Shown here piece by piece: positions 6,697-14,436 of a stretch of DNA of 23,030 bases (position 1 is its first letter; each line of letters opens with the position of its first letter). The stretch covers positions 1 to 23,030 of the forward strand of contig PWHX01000105.1 of NCBI GenBank assembly GCA_003555415.1, written 5' to 3'. The notes under the pieces are model-generated. The model was given only the letters and a program-made list of their open reading frames with translations. It was not told the origin of the DNA and ran no database searches. The position numbers and the translations under genes are program-made. Source of the stretch: Syntrophomonadaceae bacterium (GTDB lineage: Bacteria; Bacillota; Dethiobacteria; SKNC01).

Positions 6697-8223
6697 CTAT
6701 TTTATATTGCCGGTTGTTATTTCAGTATGGCATTTATTACATCTTAAAACTACACCAGATTCTTTAACAATGGTTTTCCCGCAGCGGCAGATCCAACCCA
6801 TGACTTTTGAAGGATTACCATAAATTACAGCATGATCCGGCACATCTTTTGTAATTGTTGTGCCTGCTGCAATAAATGCATATTTTCCAATAACAACGCC
6901 ACAAATAATTGTAGCATTAGCTCCAATGGTTGTTCCTTCTTTAACTAAAGTTTTTTCGTATTCACTTGATGTGTTTCTTGGAAATGCGCTACGAGGAATT
7001 TTAGTATTAGTAAATACCATGCTGGGACCACAAAAAACGTCTTTTTCCAGTGTAACACCTTCATACACACTTACATTATTCTGAATTTTAACATTGCTGC
7101 CTATCTTAACTCCTGGTGCTATAAAAACATTCTGTCCAATTTTACAACTCTGCCCTATTTTAGCTCCTGCCATAATATGACTATAGTGCCATATTTTAGA
7201 CCCTCTGCCTATACTAACTGATTCATCAATATAGGCTGTTTCATGAATAAAAAAAATTTCGCTTTCCTCATTCTCATCTATACATTTTTCTGCCTCTACT
7301 AAAACTTTAACCACTTCTACCCCCGCTCTACCATCAGCAATTGGAGTACTTCTACTCTTTACACACTCCAGAAAATGTAAAACCTCATTCTCGAGGGCAT
7401 CAATTTTCTCGAAACATAACTTCTCTATCCCTTTATCCCAGATAGTCAAATCTTTACTTGCTCCCTTTAGGTAAATTTCCAATTTATCTTTATGCTCATC
7501 ATAAACCAACATCCCATTTGTTCCAACAATAAATGTTTTACGTTCATCTTTTGGCCATAACCAGGAAATGTGTATATGTGCTTTTACTTTACTTTCAAAA
7601 TCTAATTTAATATGAACATTATCCTCAATTTGTGACTGTATTGCCGACTGCCCGGTAGCAGTTACGTTTACTACAGGGGAATTTACTAAAGATAATAAAA
7701 CCGCAACATCATGGGGGGCAAAGCTCCAAAGAACATTCTCCTGGCTGCGGATCTTGCCAAGTTTAAGCCTTCGCATTTCAATAAAATATACATCACCAAT
7801 AACTCTGTCACATATGCATTCAATCATCTTTTTAACAGCAGGCTTATAAAGTAGTAAATGTCCTACCAAGATTATTCTTTTATAAATTTTTGCTAACTCA
7901 ACTAATTCTAAAGCCTCATCTACAGTAAGTGCTATCGGTTTCTCAACCAACACATCTTTGCCGGCTTTAATTGCATTTTTTACTATTTCATAATGTGTAG
8001 AAGCTGGGGTGGCCACCACTACAGCATAAATATCTGATCTCCTTAACAGAGCTTTGTAATCACCTGTAACTTCTATTTCCGGGTATTTTTTTTTATATTT
8101 ATTTCTTATTGATTCATCGGAATCTGCCAAAGCTGTTAGAACATCTAACTTTTTTAAAACTCGAATATAGTTTTTCCCCCAGTCACCTGCACCCAACAAT
8201 GCTACTTTCAATTTTTTTATCAT
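6697..8223 (-). CDS. Fused UDP-HexNAcA 3-dehydrogenase (WbpB-like) and N-acetyltransferase (WbpD-like)
   Basis: Bifunctional protein of 508 aa. Residues 1 to about 320 are a Gfo/Idh/MocA oxidoreductase with Rossmann motif GAGDWGKN (11-18), EKP (94-96) and the APHDVA segment with candidate catalytic His171. Residues about 325-475 are a left-handed beta-helix acyltransferase with hexapeptide repeats (IGRGSKIW, IGQNVFIAPGVKIG, IGANATIICGVVIG) and the ending AVIYGNPSKVMGW. A Cys4 ribbon (C479, C481, C495, C498) closes it. Separately encoded homologues (WbpB/WlbA and WbpD/WlbB) oxidise C3 of UDP-GlcNAcA and later N-acetylate the 3-amino product. Here both steps sit on one chain, flanking the aminotransferase step. 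ATG overlaps the upstream stop (ATGA), indicating coupling. Function assignment rests on motifs plus operon context. Confidence 0.88.
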   Translation of the reverse strand: MIKKLKVALLGAGDWGKNYIRVLKKLDVLTALADSDESIRNKYKKKYPEIEVTGDYKALLRRSDIYAVVVATPASTHYEIVKNAIKAGKDVLVEKPIALTVDEALELVELAKIYKRIILVGHLLLYKPAVKKMIECICDRVIGDVYFIEMRRLKLGKIRSQENVLWSFAPHDVAVLLSLVNSPVVNVTATGQSAIQSQIEDNVHIKLDFESKVKAHIHISWLWPKDERKTFIVGTNGMLVYDEHKDKLEIYLKGASKDLTIWDKGIEKLCFEKIDALENEVLHFLECVKSRSTPIADGRAGVEVVKVLVEAEKCIDENEESEIFFIHETAYIDESVSIGRGSKIWHYSHIMAGAKIGQSCKIGQNVFIAPGVKIGSNVKIQNNVSVYEGVTLEKDVFCGPSMVFTNTKIPRSAFPRNTSSEYEKTLVKEGTTIGANATIICGVVIGKYAFIAAGTTITKDVPDHAVIYGNPSKVMGWICRCGKTIVKESGVVLRCNKCHTEITTGNIK

Positions 8224-9575
8224 AAGAGAATAACCTTCCTCTCTCGACCAGGTACTGCTTTTGTTGCATTTCTCGTATCAATTACTTTCTTAGCTGTCTC
8301 AACAAGCCAGTGATAATCGATACAGGAATGGTCTGTGGCAATTAATACCAGGTCTACACTATTTACAGTTTGTTCATTAAGTGATACTGATTTAAACTGT
8401 CTGGAGTTTATTTCTATTTTATATATATAGGGATCGTAGTAAGCAATATTGACACCGTCTTTAAGCAGTAACTCCGCTATTTGAATGGCAGGTGATTCCC
8501 TATAATCATCAATATCTTTCTTATATGCCATGCCTATTATTAGTATTTTTGATCTAGACGGAACTACTTCACTTTCATTAAGTGTCCGCATTACTTTTTC
8601 CCTTACAAATTCAGGCATCATGCGGTTTATATCCTCGGTAATCCTGATAAACCTGGAGGAGAAATTATACTCCCGAGCTTTCCATTCTAAATAATAGGGG
8701 TCTACCGGAATACAGTGGCCTCCTGTCCCTGGGCCAGGATAAAAAGACATAATTCCGAAGGGCTTTGTAAAAGCTGCATCCAGTATTTCCCATATGCTTA
8801 CTCCCATTTTGTCACATAGAAGTGCCATTTCATTAACTAAAGCAATGTTTACAGCTCTGAAAGTATTCTCATAAACCTTTGCCATTTCTGCAACTTTTGC
8901 ACTGGAAACAGGTACTATCTGCTCAATGGTCTGCGAATAAAAAGTTACTCCAACGTCTAACGAATCAGGTCCTACACCTCCAACAACTTTATTTATGTTT
9001 TTTGTAGTGTAGCGTTTATCACCCGGATCAACTCTCTCTGGAGAATGGCATAAATAAAAGTCCTTTTCAACATTTAGCCCAGAGCTTTCAAGAACAGGCA
9101 GCATCACTTCTTCCGTAGTACCCGGGTACGTAGTTGACTCCAGGGATATCAGCTGGCCAGGCCTTAAATTGTGGGCAATCTTATTAGTAACACTTTTAAC
9201 ATGCTGGAGGTCAGGAACAAGGTTTACAGTCAAGGGTGTAGGCACACATATTACAATGATATCCATATTTTTTATTAAAGAAAAATTGTTTGCTGCACTG
9301 ATTTTGCCCTTTTTTACTAGATCCTTTAGCTCTTCATCTTTTATATCAGAAATATAATTTTCCCCACAATTAACATTGTGGACACGTTTTTTGTTTTGAT
9401 CGACACCAGTAACAGAAAAGCCCATTTTGGCCTTCTCAACCACAAAAGGTAAACCCACGTAACCTAACCCGACCACGCAAATGCGAGCAGACCGGTTCAT
9501 TATTTTTTTCTTAAGTTTATCTTTTATGGGATTTATACCAACATTTAATCTTGCCACAGTAATACCTTCTTTCAT
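8220..9575 (-). CDS. UDP-N-acetylglucosamine 6-dehydrogenase, WbpA/WecC type
   Basis: Nucleotide-sugar dehydrogenase of 451 aa that should oxidise UDP-GlcNAc (or a related UDP-HexNAc) to the uronic acid with two NAD+. The N-terminal NAD-binding motif is VVGLGYVGLPF (about 34-44). VPTPL and ESTTYPGTTEE are typical, and the catalytic Cys288 lies in GTGGHCIPVDPYYLEW. The C-terminal UDP-binding domain contains GMAYKKDIDDYRESP. The start is uncertain: ATG at 9575 overlaps the aminotransferase stop (ATGA) but has a poor ribosome site, while GTG at 9555-9557 follows AAGAAGG by 7 bases. Both leave the conserved domain intact. WbpA specificity, rather than UDP-Glc or UDP-ManNAc, is inferred from its position between WbpE- and WbpB/D-like genes. 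Confidence 0.9.
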   Translation of the reverse strand: MKEGITVARLNVGINPIKDKLKKKIMNRSARICVVGLGYVGLPFVVEKAKMGFSVTGVDQNKKRVHNVNCGENYISDIKDEELKDLVKKGKISAANNFSLIKNMDIIVICVPTPLTVNLVPDLQHVKSVTNKIAHNLRPGQLISLESTTYPGTTEEVMLPVLESSGLNVEKDFYLCHSPERVDPGDKRYTTKNINKVVGGVGPDSLDVGVTFYSQTIEQIVPVSSAKVAEMAKVYENTFRAVNIALVNEMALLCDKMGVSIWEILDAAFTKPFGIMSFYPGPGTGGHCIPVDPYYLEWKAREYNFSSRFIRITEDINRMMPEFVREKVMRTLNESEVVPSRSKILIIGMAYKKDIDDYRESPAIQIAELLLKDGVNIAYYDPYIYKIEINSRQFKSVSLNEQTVNSVDLVLIATDHSCIDYHWLVETAKKVIDTRNATKAVPGRERKVILL

Positions 9576-10723
9576 TTAGAGCTACTTTGAAAAAATTTTA
9601 CAACCCTATCTACAACATAGCTTACTTCTTTATCAGTTAGTTCTGGAAACATGGGTAACGATAACACTTCTTTGCAGGCAGTTTCAGTTACTGGAAAATC
9701 ACCCTTCCGGTATCCATATGATGAGATCACCTTCTGTAAATGCAACGGTACCGGATAATAAACAGTAGTTCCAATTCCTTTATTTTTAAGGTATTTCTGC
9801 AATTCATTCTTCTGGTTTGTTTGTATAGTATACTGATGATACACATGGTAGGCATATTTCGGCTCCTGAGGAAGCTTTATCGACAAGCTACCTGCACTGA
9901 TATGTTTTTTAAACAGGTTACTATATAATTCGGCAATTTTTCGCCGCCTTTGTGTCCACTGTTCAAGATAATTAAGTTTCATGTTTAAAATAGCTGCCTG
10001 TAATTCATCTAATCTGCTATTACATCCTAGCAAATCATGATGATACTTTATTTTTGATCCATGGACCCTTAACAAACTTACTTTCTCAGCAATGTCAGGA
10101 TTATCTGTTACAACCATACCTGCATCTCCAAAAGCACCTAGATTCTTCGTTGGGAAAAAGCTAAAACAACTCAAGTCACCTAAAGAACCCACCCTTTGCC
10201 CCTGGTATTTGGCCCCTAATGCCTGAGCTGCATCCTCTATAACCTTAAGCTTATATTTCTTAGCTATCTGTAATATTTTATCCATTTTAGCCGGGCAGCC
10301 ATATAGGTGAACAGGCAAAATAGCTTTAGTATTGGGCGTTACCTTCTCTTCAATGAGTTCAGTAGCAATATTCCAAGTTTCATTATCTATATCAACAAAT
10401 GTCGGTTTAGCACCAGCTCTGATTATTGAGCCTGCCGTAGCAAAAAAAGTAAAAGGTGTTGTAATTACTTCATCCCCTTGACCTATACCACAGGCTATTA
10501 AAGATAGGTAAAGGGCATCACTACCATTAGCCACGCCAATACCATGATTAACCGTACAATAGTTAGATATCTTTTTTTCAAATGTACTAACATTTTCGTT
10601 AAGCACAAACCTACCCTTATCGAGAAGTAACAAAAAACAATCAGTCAATTTTTCTTTTAGTAACTGGTTTTGACGAACAAGACTAAAACTGGGAATATTC
10701 ATATTTGTTTTATGCTCTAACAA
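9572..10723 (-). CDS. DegT/DnrJ/EryC1 (WbpE-like) sugar-nucleotide aminotransferase
   Basis: PLP-dependent aminotransferase of 383 aa, first gene of the minus glycan operon. Key positions are the GSDA phosphate-binding turn (68-71), D164 in IEDAAQA contacting the PLP nitrogen, and Lys193 in FFPTKNLGAFGDAG forming the Schiff base. In the proposed pathway it transaminates the 3-keto sugar made by the WbpB-like domain, yielding UDP-2-acetamido-3-amino-glucuronate. The start is TTG at 10721-10723 with AAAAGGATGG upstream. An internal ATG (10700-10702) lies where many family members begin but has no ribosome site. A sigma-K-like promoter stands about 30 bases upstream, and a terminator separates the gene from the upstream asnB-like gene. 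Confidence 0.9.
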   Translation of the reverse strand: MLEHKTNMNIPSFSLVRQNQLLKEKLTDCFLLLLDKGRFVLNENVSTFEKKISNYCTVNHGIGVANGSDALYLSLIACGIGQGDEVITTPFTFFATAGSIIRAGAKPTFVDIDNETWNIATELIEEKVTPNTKAILPVHLYGCPAKMDKILQIAKKYKLKVIEDAAQALGAKYQGQRVGSLGDLSCFSFFPTKNLGAFGDAGMVVTDNPDIAEKVSLLRVHGSKIKYHHDLLGCNSRLDELQAAILNMKLNYLEQWTQRRRKIAELYSNLFKKHISAGSLSIKLPQEPKYAYHVYHQYTIQTNQKNELQKYLKNKGIGTTVYYPVPLHLQKVISSYGYRKGDFPVTETACKEVLSLPMFPELTDKEVSYVVDRVVKFFQSSSK

Positions 10724-10754
10724 TTATATCCATCCTTTTTTCATTATTATTCGA

Positions 10755-10782
10755 TATAATATGATATTAAGAATAAAACGGT
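10755..10782 (-). promoter_or_regulatory. Putative sigma-K-type promoter of the five-gene glycan operon
   Basis: On the minus strand AC (plus 10781-10782), a 17-base spacer and CATATTATA (plus 10755-10763) fit the sigma-K consensus AC-N16/17-CATAnnnTA. It leaves a leader of roughly 20-25 bases that contains the AAAAGGATGG ribosome site of the aminotransferase gene. No good TTGACA/TATAAT pair is seen in this gap on the minus strand. Confidence 0.45.
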
Positions 10783-10802
10783 TCTCCTTTTTGGTTAGTT
10801 TT

Positions 10803-10845
10803 CTAAACAAAAATACGGTTGTTGAACTGTTCAACAACCGTATTT
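10803..10845 (-). terminator. Intrinsic terminator of the asnB-like gene
   Basis: Perfect 16-bp inverted repeat, arms 10811-10826 and 10830-10845, with a CTG triloop. On the minus strand it continues into a T-rich tail (TTTTTGTTT, counting the end of the stem). It lies about 95 bases after the asnB-like stop and just before the sigma-K-like promoter, so it separates the two units. On the plus strand the tail is poorer. Confidence 0.85.
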
Positions 10846-10940
10846 CTCACATCAGGTTATAAATTAACATATTATTTTTAAATCCCTATCAGGGGCAAAA
10901 ACAGCCATGCAGCATCATTGTAGCTAAAAACTTTCTTTCT

Positions 10941-12362
10941 TTAAACCTGCCACCTGTTAACTGTTTTTTCTGCTGCTTTGGAAGGGAACAATTCTTTAAA
11001 TATCTTATAGTAGTAATATTCTTCCTTCGACTTGAAAGTTATACCCTCTTTTTTGTTTTCCCTGGAAAGCTCTTCATCGGACAGCTTTTCTTCTATCAAT
11101 TTTTCCATAATACTTTCATTGCCTGTGCCTATACCAAACTGAGCTTTCCTTCTCCAGATAATATCATCAGGTATATCCCCGGCAAAAGCCTTTCTTAAAA
11201 GCCATTTACCCATTTCTTCTTCGGATATTTTATAATCATCAGGAAGCTTAAGGGCAAAATCAACTAATTTATGGTACATAAAAGGCATCTCAACTTCCAG
11301 TGAGCAGGCCTTGGCCATTCTATCTACCCTTTGGAACCCTCCATTGTGTAATCCTTTTAACAATTTTGCCAGTTCATTGGTTAGTTCCCCTTCTTTTTTC
11401 TTATCTTTTAAAAAATGATACCCGGCAAATAATTCGTCGGCACCTTCTCCTGAAAGAATTACCTTTAGCCCTTTATCCTGGGCTAATTTTGAGACAAAAT
11501 AATTGGCAATAGAACTGTTAACCATTTCAACATCGAAAGATTCCAGGTAGTATATTACTTCTGGAAGAACTTTAAACATTTCTTTAGAATCATAAATATA
11601 TTCACTATGCTCAGTTCCCAGGTATTGAGCTGCTTTCCTGGAATTGTGTATGTCATCACTGTCTTTAAGCCCGGCTACCAAAGAAATAATTTCTTTATCA
11701 AAAACTTCCCGGGCAACAGCTACAATAACAGAACTATCTACCCCACCGCTTAAGAAAAAACCTGTATTTTCTTTTTTTAAAGAAAGTTCTACCGCCTCAG
11801 TCAACAAATCTTTAAGCCTTTCTGCTGCATCCTCTATTTCTAAATGGTTATCAGATTTTATTTGAGGTACATCTTTAAATTTTTTAAACCCTTCTTCCGG
11901 TGTGTAATAATGACCGGGAGGGAAAACATTAACATTATCATAATCCTTAATTAAAGCTTTCATCTCAGAAGCAAAACAGATAGATGTCTCATCTTTGCTG
12001 TAATAAAGAGGCTTTATGCCAAATAAATCCCTGGCAGCAAAAATATTATTTCCGTTGGTGATAATCATAGCAAACTTTCCTTCAATTTCTTTTAGAAATT
12101 CAGGGCCTTTACTCCTGTACATATTTAATAATTCATTTTTAGAAATCACTTTATTATCTAGTAATGGTTCTCCATCCAGTAAAAGTTTATAGTTGTAATT
12201 ATTGTAGTTGACATCTTCTAAATCAAAATATACCTCGCCAAGCTTAATATTACCGTTACTAAAAATAATTTCTCCATCAGGTCCCCTATGTTTTAATTTT
12301 TTTATCATATCATCAAAAGCTTTGTCCTCAAACTCACCTTTTATGGCTACAATACCACTCAA
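10941..12362 (-). CDS. Asparagine synthetase B-like protein lacking the glutaminase cysteine
   Basis: Protein of 473 aa with the AsnB two-domain layout. The N-terminal Ntn-type glutaminase domain (about 1-170) retains HRGPDG (25-30) and RDLFGIKPLYY (111-121). However, the mature N-terminus reads SGIVAI where active enzymes have CGI, so the nucleophile is missing. The glutamine-binding YNGEIYN-type motif is replaced by LLDGEPLLD. The C-terminal synthetase domain has the ATP PP-loop SGGVDSS (205-211) and LSGEGADELFAGY (303-315), both intact. Start TTG is supported by GAGGTGAT 8 bases upstream; no alternative start restores a Cys. It should adenylate a carboxylate and use free ammonia or a partner's ammonia. 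Candidate substrates are aspartate or, given the neighbouring uronic-acid operon, a sugar uronate. Confidence 0.85.
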   Translation of the reverse strand: MSGIVAIKGEFEDKAFDDMIKKLKHRGPDGEIIFSNGNIKLGEVYFDLEDVNYNNYNYKLLLDGEPLLDNKVISKNELLNMYRSKGPEFLKEIEGKFAMIITNGNNIFAARDLFGIKPLYYSKDETSICFASEMKALIKDYDNVNVFPPGHYYTPEEGFKKFKDVPQIKSDNHLEIEDAAERLKDLLTEAVELSLKKENTGFFLSGGVDSSVIVAVAREVFDKEIISLVAGLKDSDDIHNSRKAAQYLGTEHSEYIYDSKEMFKVLPEVIYYLESFDVEMVNSSIANYFVSKLAQDKGLKVILSGEGADELFAGYHFLKDKKKEGELTNELAKLLKGLHNGGFQRVDRMAKACSLEVEMPFMYHKLVDFALKLPDDYKISEEEMGKWLLRKAFAGDIPDDIIWRRKAQFGIGTGNESIMEKLIEEKLSDEELSRENKKEGITFKSKEEYYYYKIFKELFPSKAAEKTVNRWQV

Positions 12363-12542
12363 CTATAAATCACCTCAGCTTATTGCCAAAAATATTGGAT
12401 TAATAATTCTTATATCTAGTATGCCTTAATTGCAGAATGTTTATTTAATATTAATATTTTTTATAAAGTAACTTTTTGTTCATAAATATATAAATTATAG
12501 TAAACAGGAGTTATATTTCATAAGAAGGAGATGTTACTTGAA

Positions 12543-13232
12543 ATGCAAACTAAAAATAATAAAGTCTTAAATGGCGTTGATGTTTCCCACTGGCAGGGAA
12601 TAATAGATTGGAGCACTGTTAATGCTAATGGAATAATATTTGCTTATTTAAAAGCTACTGAAGGACTAACGTGGGTTGACTCCAGGTTTACTGCCAATGC
12701 ATCCAGTGCCAGGTCAGCAGGTATTTACACCGGTGCATACCACTTTGCCCGCCCCGATTTGAATCCCTCTTTAGAAAGTGCCAAAGAAGAAGTGCGTAAT
12801 TTTACTGATACCCTGCAAAGGGGCTTTGGTACCGGTAACTTCGGTGATATTTATCCGGCACTGGATTTAGAAGTTCCTTTTCCAAAAAAAGATGATAAAT
12901 TTTCTACTGCCCGGTTAATAAAATGGGCAAACACTTTTAGAAATTACTTTCAACAGCTAACGGGTAAAACATTAATGATTTATACCGGGGTTTATTTTAT
13001 CAAAGAATATGATAATTTTAGTTATGAGAACTTGAAAAATCCCCTGGCAAATATGCCTCTATGGATTGCCCTTTACCCCCGCTCAAAAGAAAACCCGGAG
13101 GCCCCGCCAGATGCGGGAAAATGGAGCAGGTGGACAATCTGGCAGTACACCAACCAGGGAAAAGTTAAAGGTATAAAGGGAGATGTGGACCTTAACTGGG
13201 CAGAACCGGAGCTGTTAACAGCAAAAATATAA
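12543..13232 (+). CDS. GH25-family lysozyme (N-acetylmuramidase)
   Basis: Glycoside hydrolase family 25 protein of 229 aa from the preferred ATG at 12543. The in-frame ATG at 12531 directly abuts the AAGGAG ribosome site, so it is unlikely. The catalytic region shows VDVSHWQG (12-19, Asp13) and the DxE pair Asp108/Glu110 in PALDLEVP. YLKATEG, GAYHFARP, IYTGVYF, LWIALYP, WTIWQYT and the closing DVDLNWA are all family marks. The single catalytic domain fills the protein. There is no signal peptide, membrane segment or wall-binding repeat, so export is not explained; release by mother-cell lysis, a spore location or phage-type holin-dependent release are options. It is transcribed away from the asnB-like gene and converges with the TPR gene 9 bases downstream. 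Confidence 0.9.
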   Translation: MQTKNNKVLNGVDVSHWQGIIDWSTVNANGIIFAYLKATEGLTWVDSRFTANASSARSAGIYTGAYHFARPDLNPSLESAKEEVRNFTDTLQRGFGTGNFGDIYPALDLEVPFPKKDDKFSTARLIKWANTFRNYFQQLTGKTLMIYTGVYFIKEYDNFSYENLKNPLANMPLWIALYPRSKENPEAPPDAGKWSRWTIWQYTNQGKVKGIKGDVDLNWAEPELLTAKI

Positions 13233-13241
13233 TCTGCAAAA

Positions 13242-14351
13242 TCACCTGAATTTAACATTGCTAATTATTATGCTTTTTTCTAAAAGATCCGCTGGTGATA
13301 TGGCATACCGTAAAGCTATTTCCTTATAATTTATCTGGCCTTCCCTTTTAAAAAAAGCCAAGTATTCCAGGGCTGCTGCCCATAATTCTATGCTTTCTAT
13401 GGGAGGGACCAGTGGATACACTCTATTTAAATATTTGCTCCATATTTGCTCCAAATCCCTCTGTAGTATTTTACTGTTATCACTATTATAATTGCTGTTA
13501 TATTTTATTTTATTTAAAACACAATCCAGTACTTTATGCCATTCAGGCTGCCAGTCTGATTTGCGAAGCCTTTCAAAATATTCCCTGAGAGTTAATTCTT
13601 CCACCCAGTTATCTATTATTATTTCATAAGGCTCTTTAGCGCCTATATCCTTTAAAGCTAACAGAGCCAATTCCTTGTGCTTTTCTTTAACCCAGGAGTT
13701 CTTTATATAGTCTCTGAGAACACTTTCTGCTACAGAGTTACTTTCAGCAAGACCATATAAAAAAATTATATTGCTGATGACCTCATCATCCAGCTCTTGA
13801 TAAAGAGAATCCAGCATTTTTTCCCGGGCAAAGGGACAGTTCAGTTTATTTAAAACTTCTTTTTTAACCCTTTCTCCCTTCCCCGCATACTTATTGCTTA
13901 ACTTAAGATAAGTTACATTCATATAGGGTTTCTCTTCCCCAGATACATACTGAAGAAATTCCTTAGTTTCTAGATATATATCCCCACATGGATTGGTTTC
14001 CAAAAATGTTTTTAAATAAATTTCTGCTTTTTCAAGTTCATTACAAAGAGCATAGTATACTCCTGCCAAAAAATAAGACTCGGCAGAAGAATGCTCAGAC
14101 TCGCCGATGATTTCCTTGAATGCTTTGTTTTTATCTTTAAGAAAACTGATATTTTTTAAACTGTAAGCAACATTATAGTGAATATAAGTATTTTTTGGAT
14201 CAATCTTAATAGCTTCCTTAAAATACTGTAATGCTTTATTTAGTTTCTGATGTTTTAAACTCCGCTGCCCCTCAATTAAATAGTAGCCGGCTTCATCGGT
14301 ATGTATATTTTTTTGTTCCTGCTGCTGTTTTTTATCTTTTTTGTCTGACAT
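13242..14351 (-). CDS. Tetratricopeptide-repeat protein of unknown function
   Basis: Soluble protein of 369 aa whose function I do not recognise. After a charged N-terminal tail (DKKDKKQQQEQK) come two or three TPR-like helical pairs, about residues 20-53 (YYLIEGQRSL, KALQYFKEAIKIDP), 54-88 and 89-122 (YFLAGVYYALCNELEKAEIYL). The remaining 240 residues are predicted mostly helical with many Trp, Tyr and Glu, and carry no catalytic motif I know. There is no signal peptide. ATG is preceded by GGAGG. The region after the TPRs resembles clostridial scaffold or adaptor proteins only in composition. It is divergent from the MFS gene and convergent with the lysozyme, so it is probably monocistronic. 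Confidence 0.75.
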   Translation of the reverse strand: MSDKKDKKQQQEQKNIHTDEAGYYLIEGQRSLKHQKLNKALQYFKEAIKIDPKNTYIHYNVAYSLKNISFLKDKNKAFKEIIGESEHSSAESYFLAGVYYALCNELEKAEIYLKTFLETNPCGDIYLETKEFLQYVSGEEKPYMNVTYLKLSNKYAGKGERVKKEVLNKLNCPFAREKMLDSLYQELDDEVISNIIFLYGLAESNSVAESVLRDYIKNSWVKEKHKELALLALKDIGAKEPYEIIIDNWVEELTLREYFERLRKSDWQPEWHKVLDCVLNKIKYNSNYNSDNSKILQRDLEQIWSKYLNRVYPLVPPIESIELWAAALEYLAFFKREGQINYKEIALRYAISPADLLEKSIIISNVKFR

Positions 14352-14436
14352 TTTTAAATACCTCCATAACTTAGCTACTTATCAGTATTTACAAATCAGA
14401 CAAATAAAATTCTATGATTTATTGAAAAATAAGTAT

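Noticed and set aside
2941..10850. Repeated TGAACTGTTCA-like palindrome near 2938 and in the terminator at 10823-10833
   Set aside because: The first occurrence is a partial match only and the second is explained by the terminator stem; a shared operator is not supported.
10866..10905. CCCT-ATC-AGGG inverted repeat after the asnB-like gene as a terminator
   Set aside because: The stem is only 4 bp and the following bases are not a T run on the minus strand; the 16-bp hairpin at 10811-10845 is far better.
12494..12521. Sigma-A-type promoter for the asnB-like gene (ATGAAA-N16-TATAAT on the minus strand)
   Set aside because: The -10 is good but the -35 is weak, and it lies about 130 bases from the start inside very AT-rich DNA, so I did not list it as a feature.
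14341..14436. Upstream TTG start for the MFS transporter
   Set aside because: It would overlap the start of the divergent TPR gene, has no ribosome site, and adds a 32-residue polar leader that MFS proteins of this kind lack.
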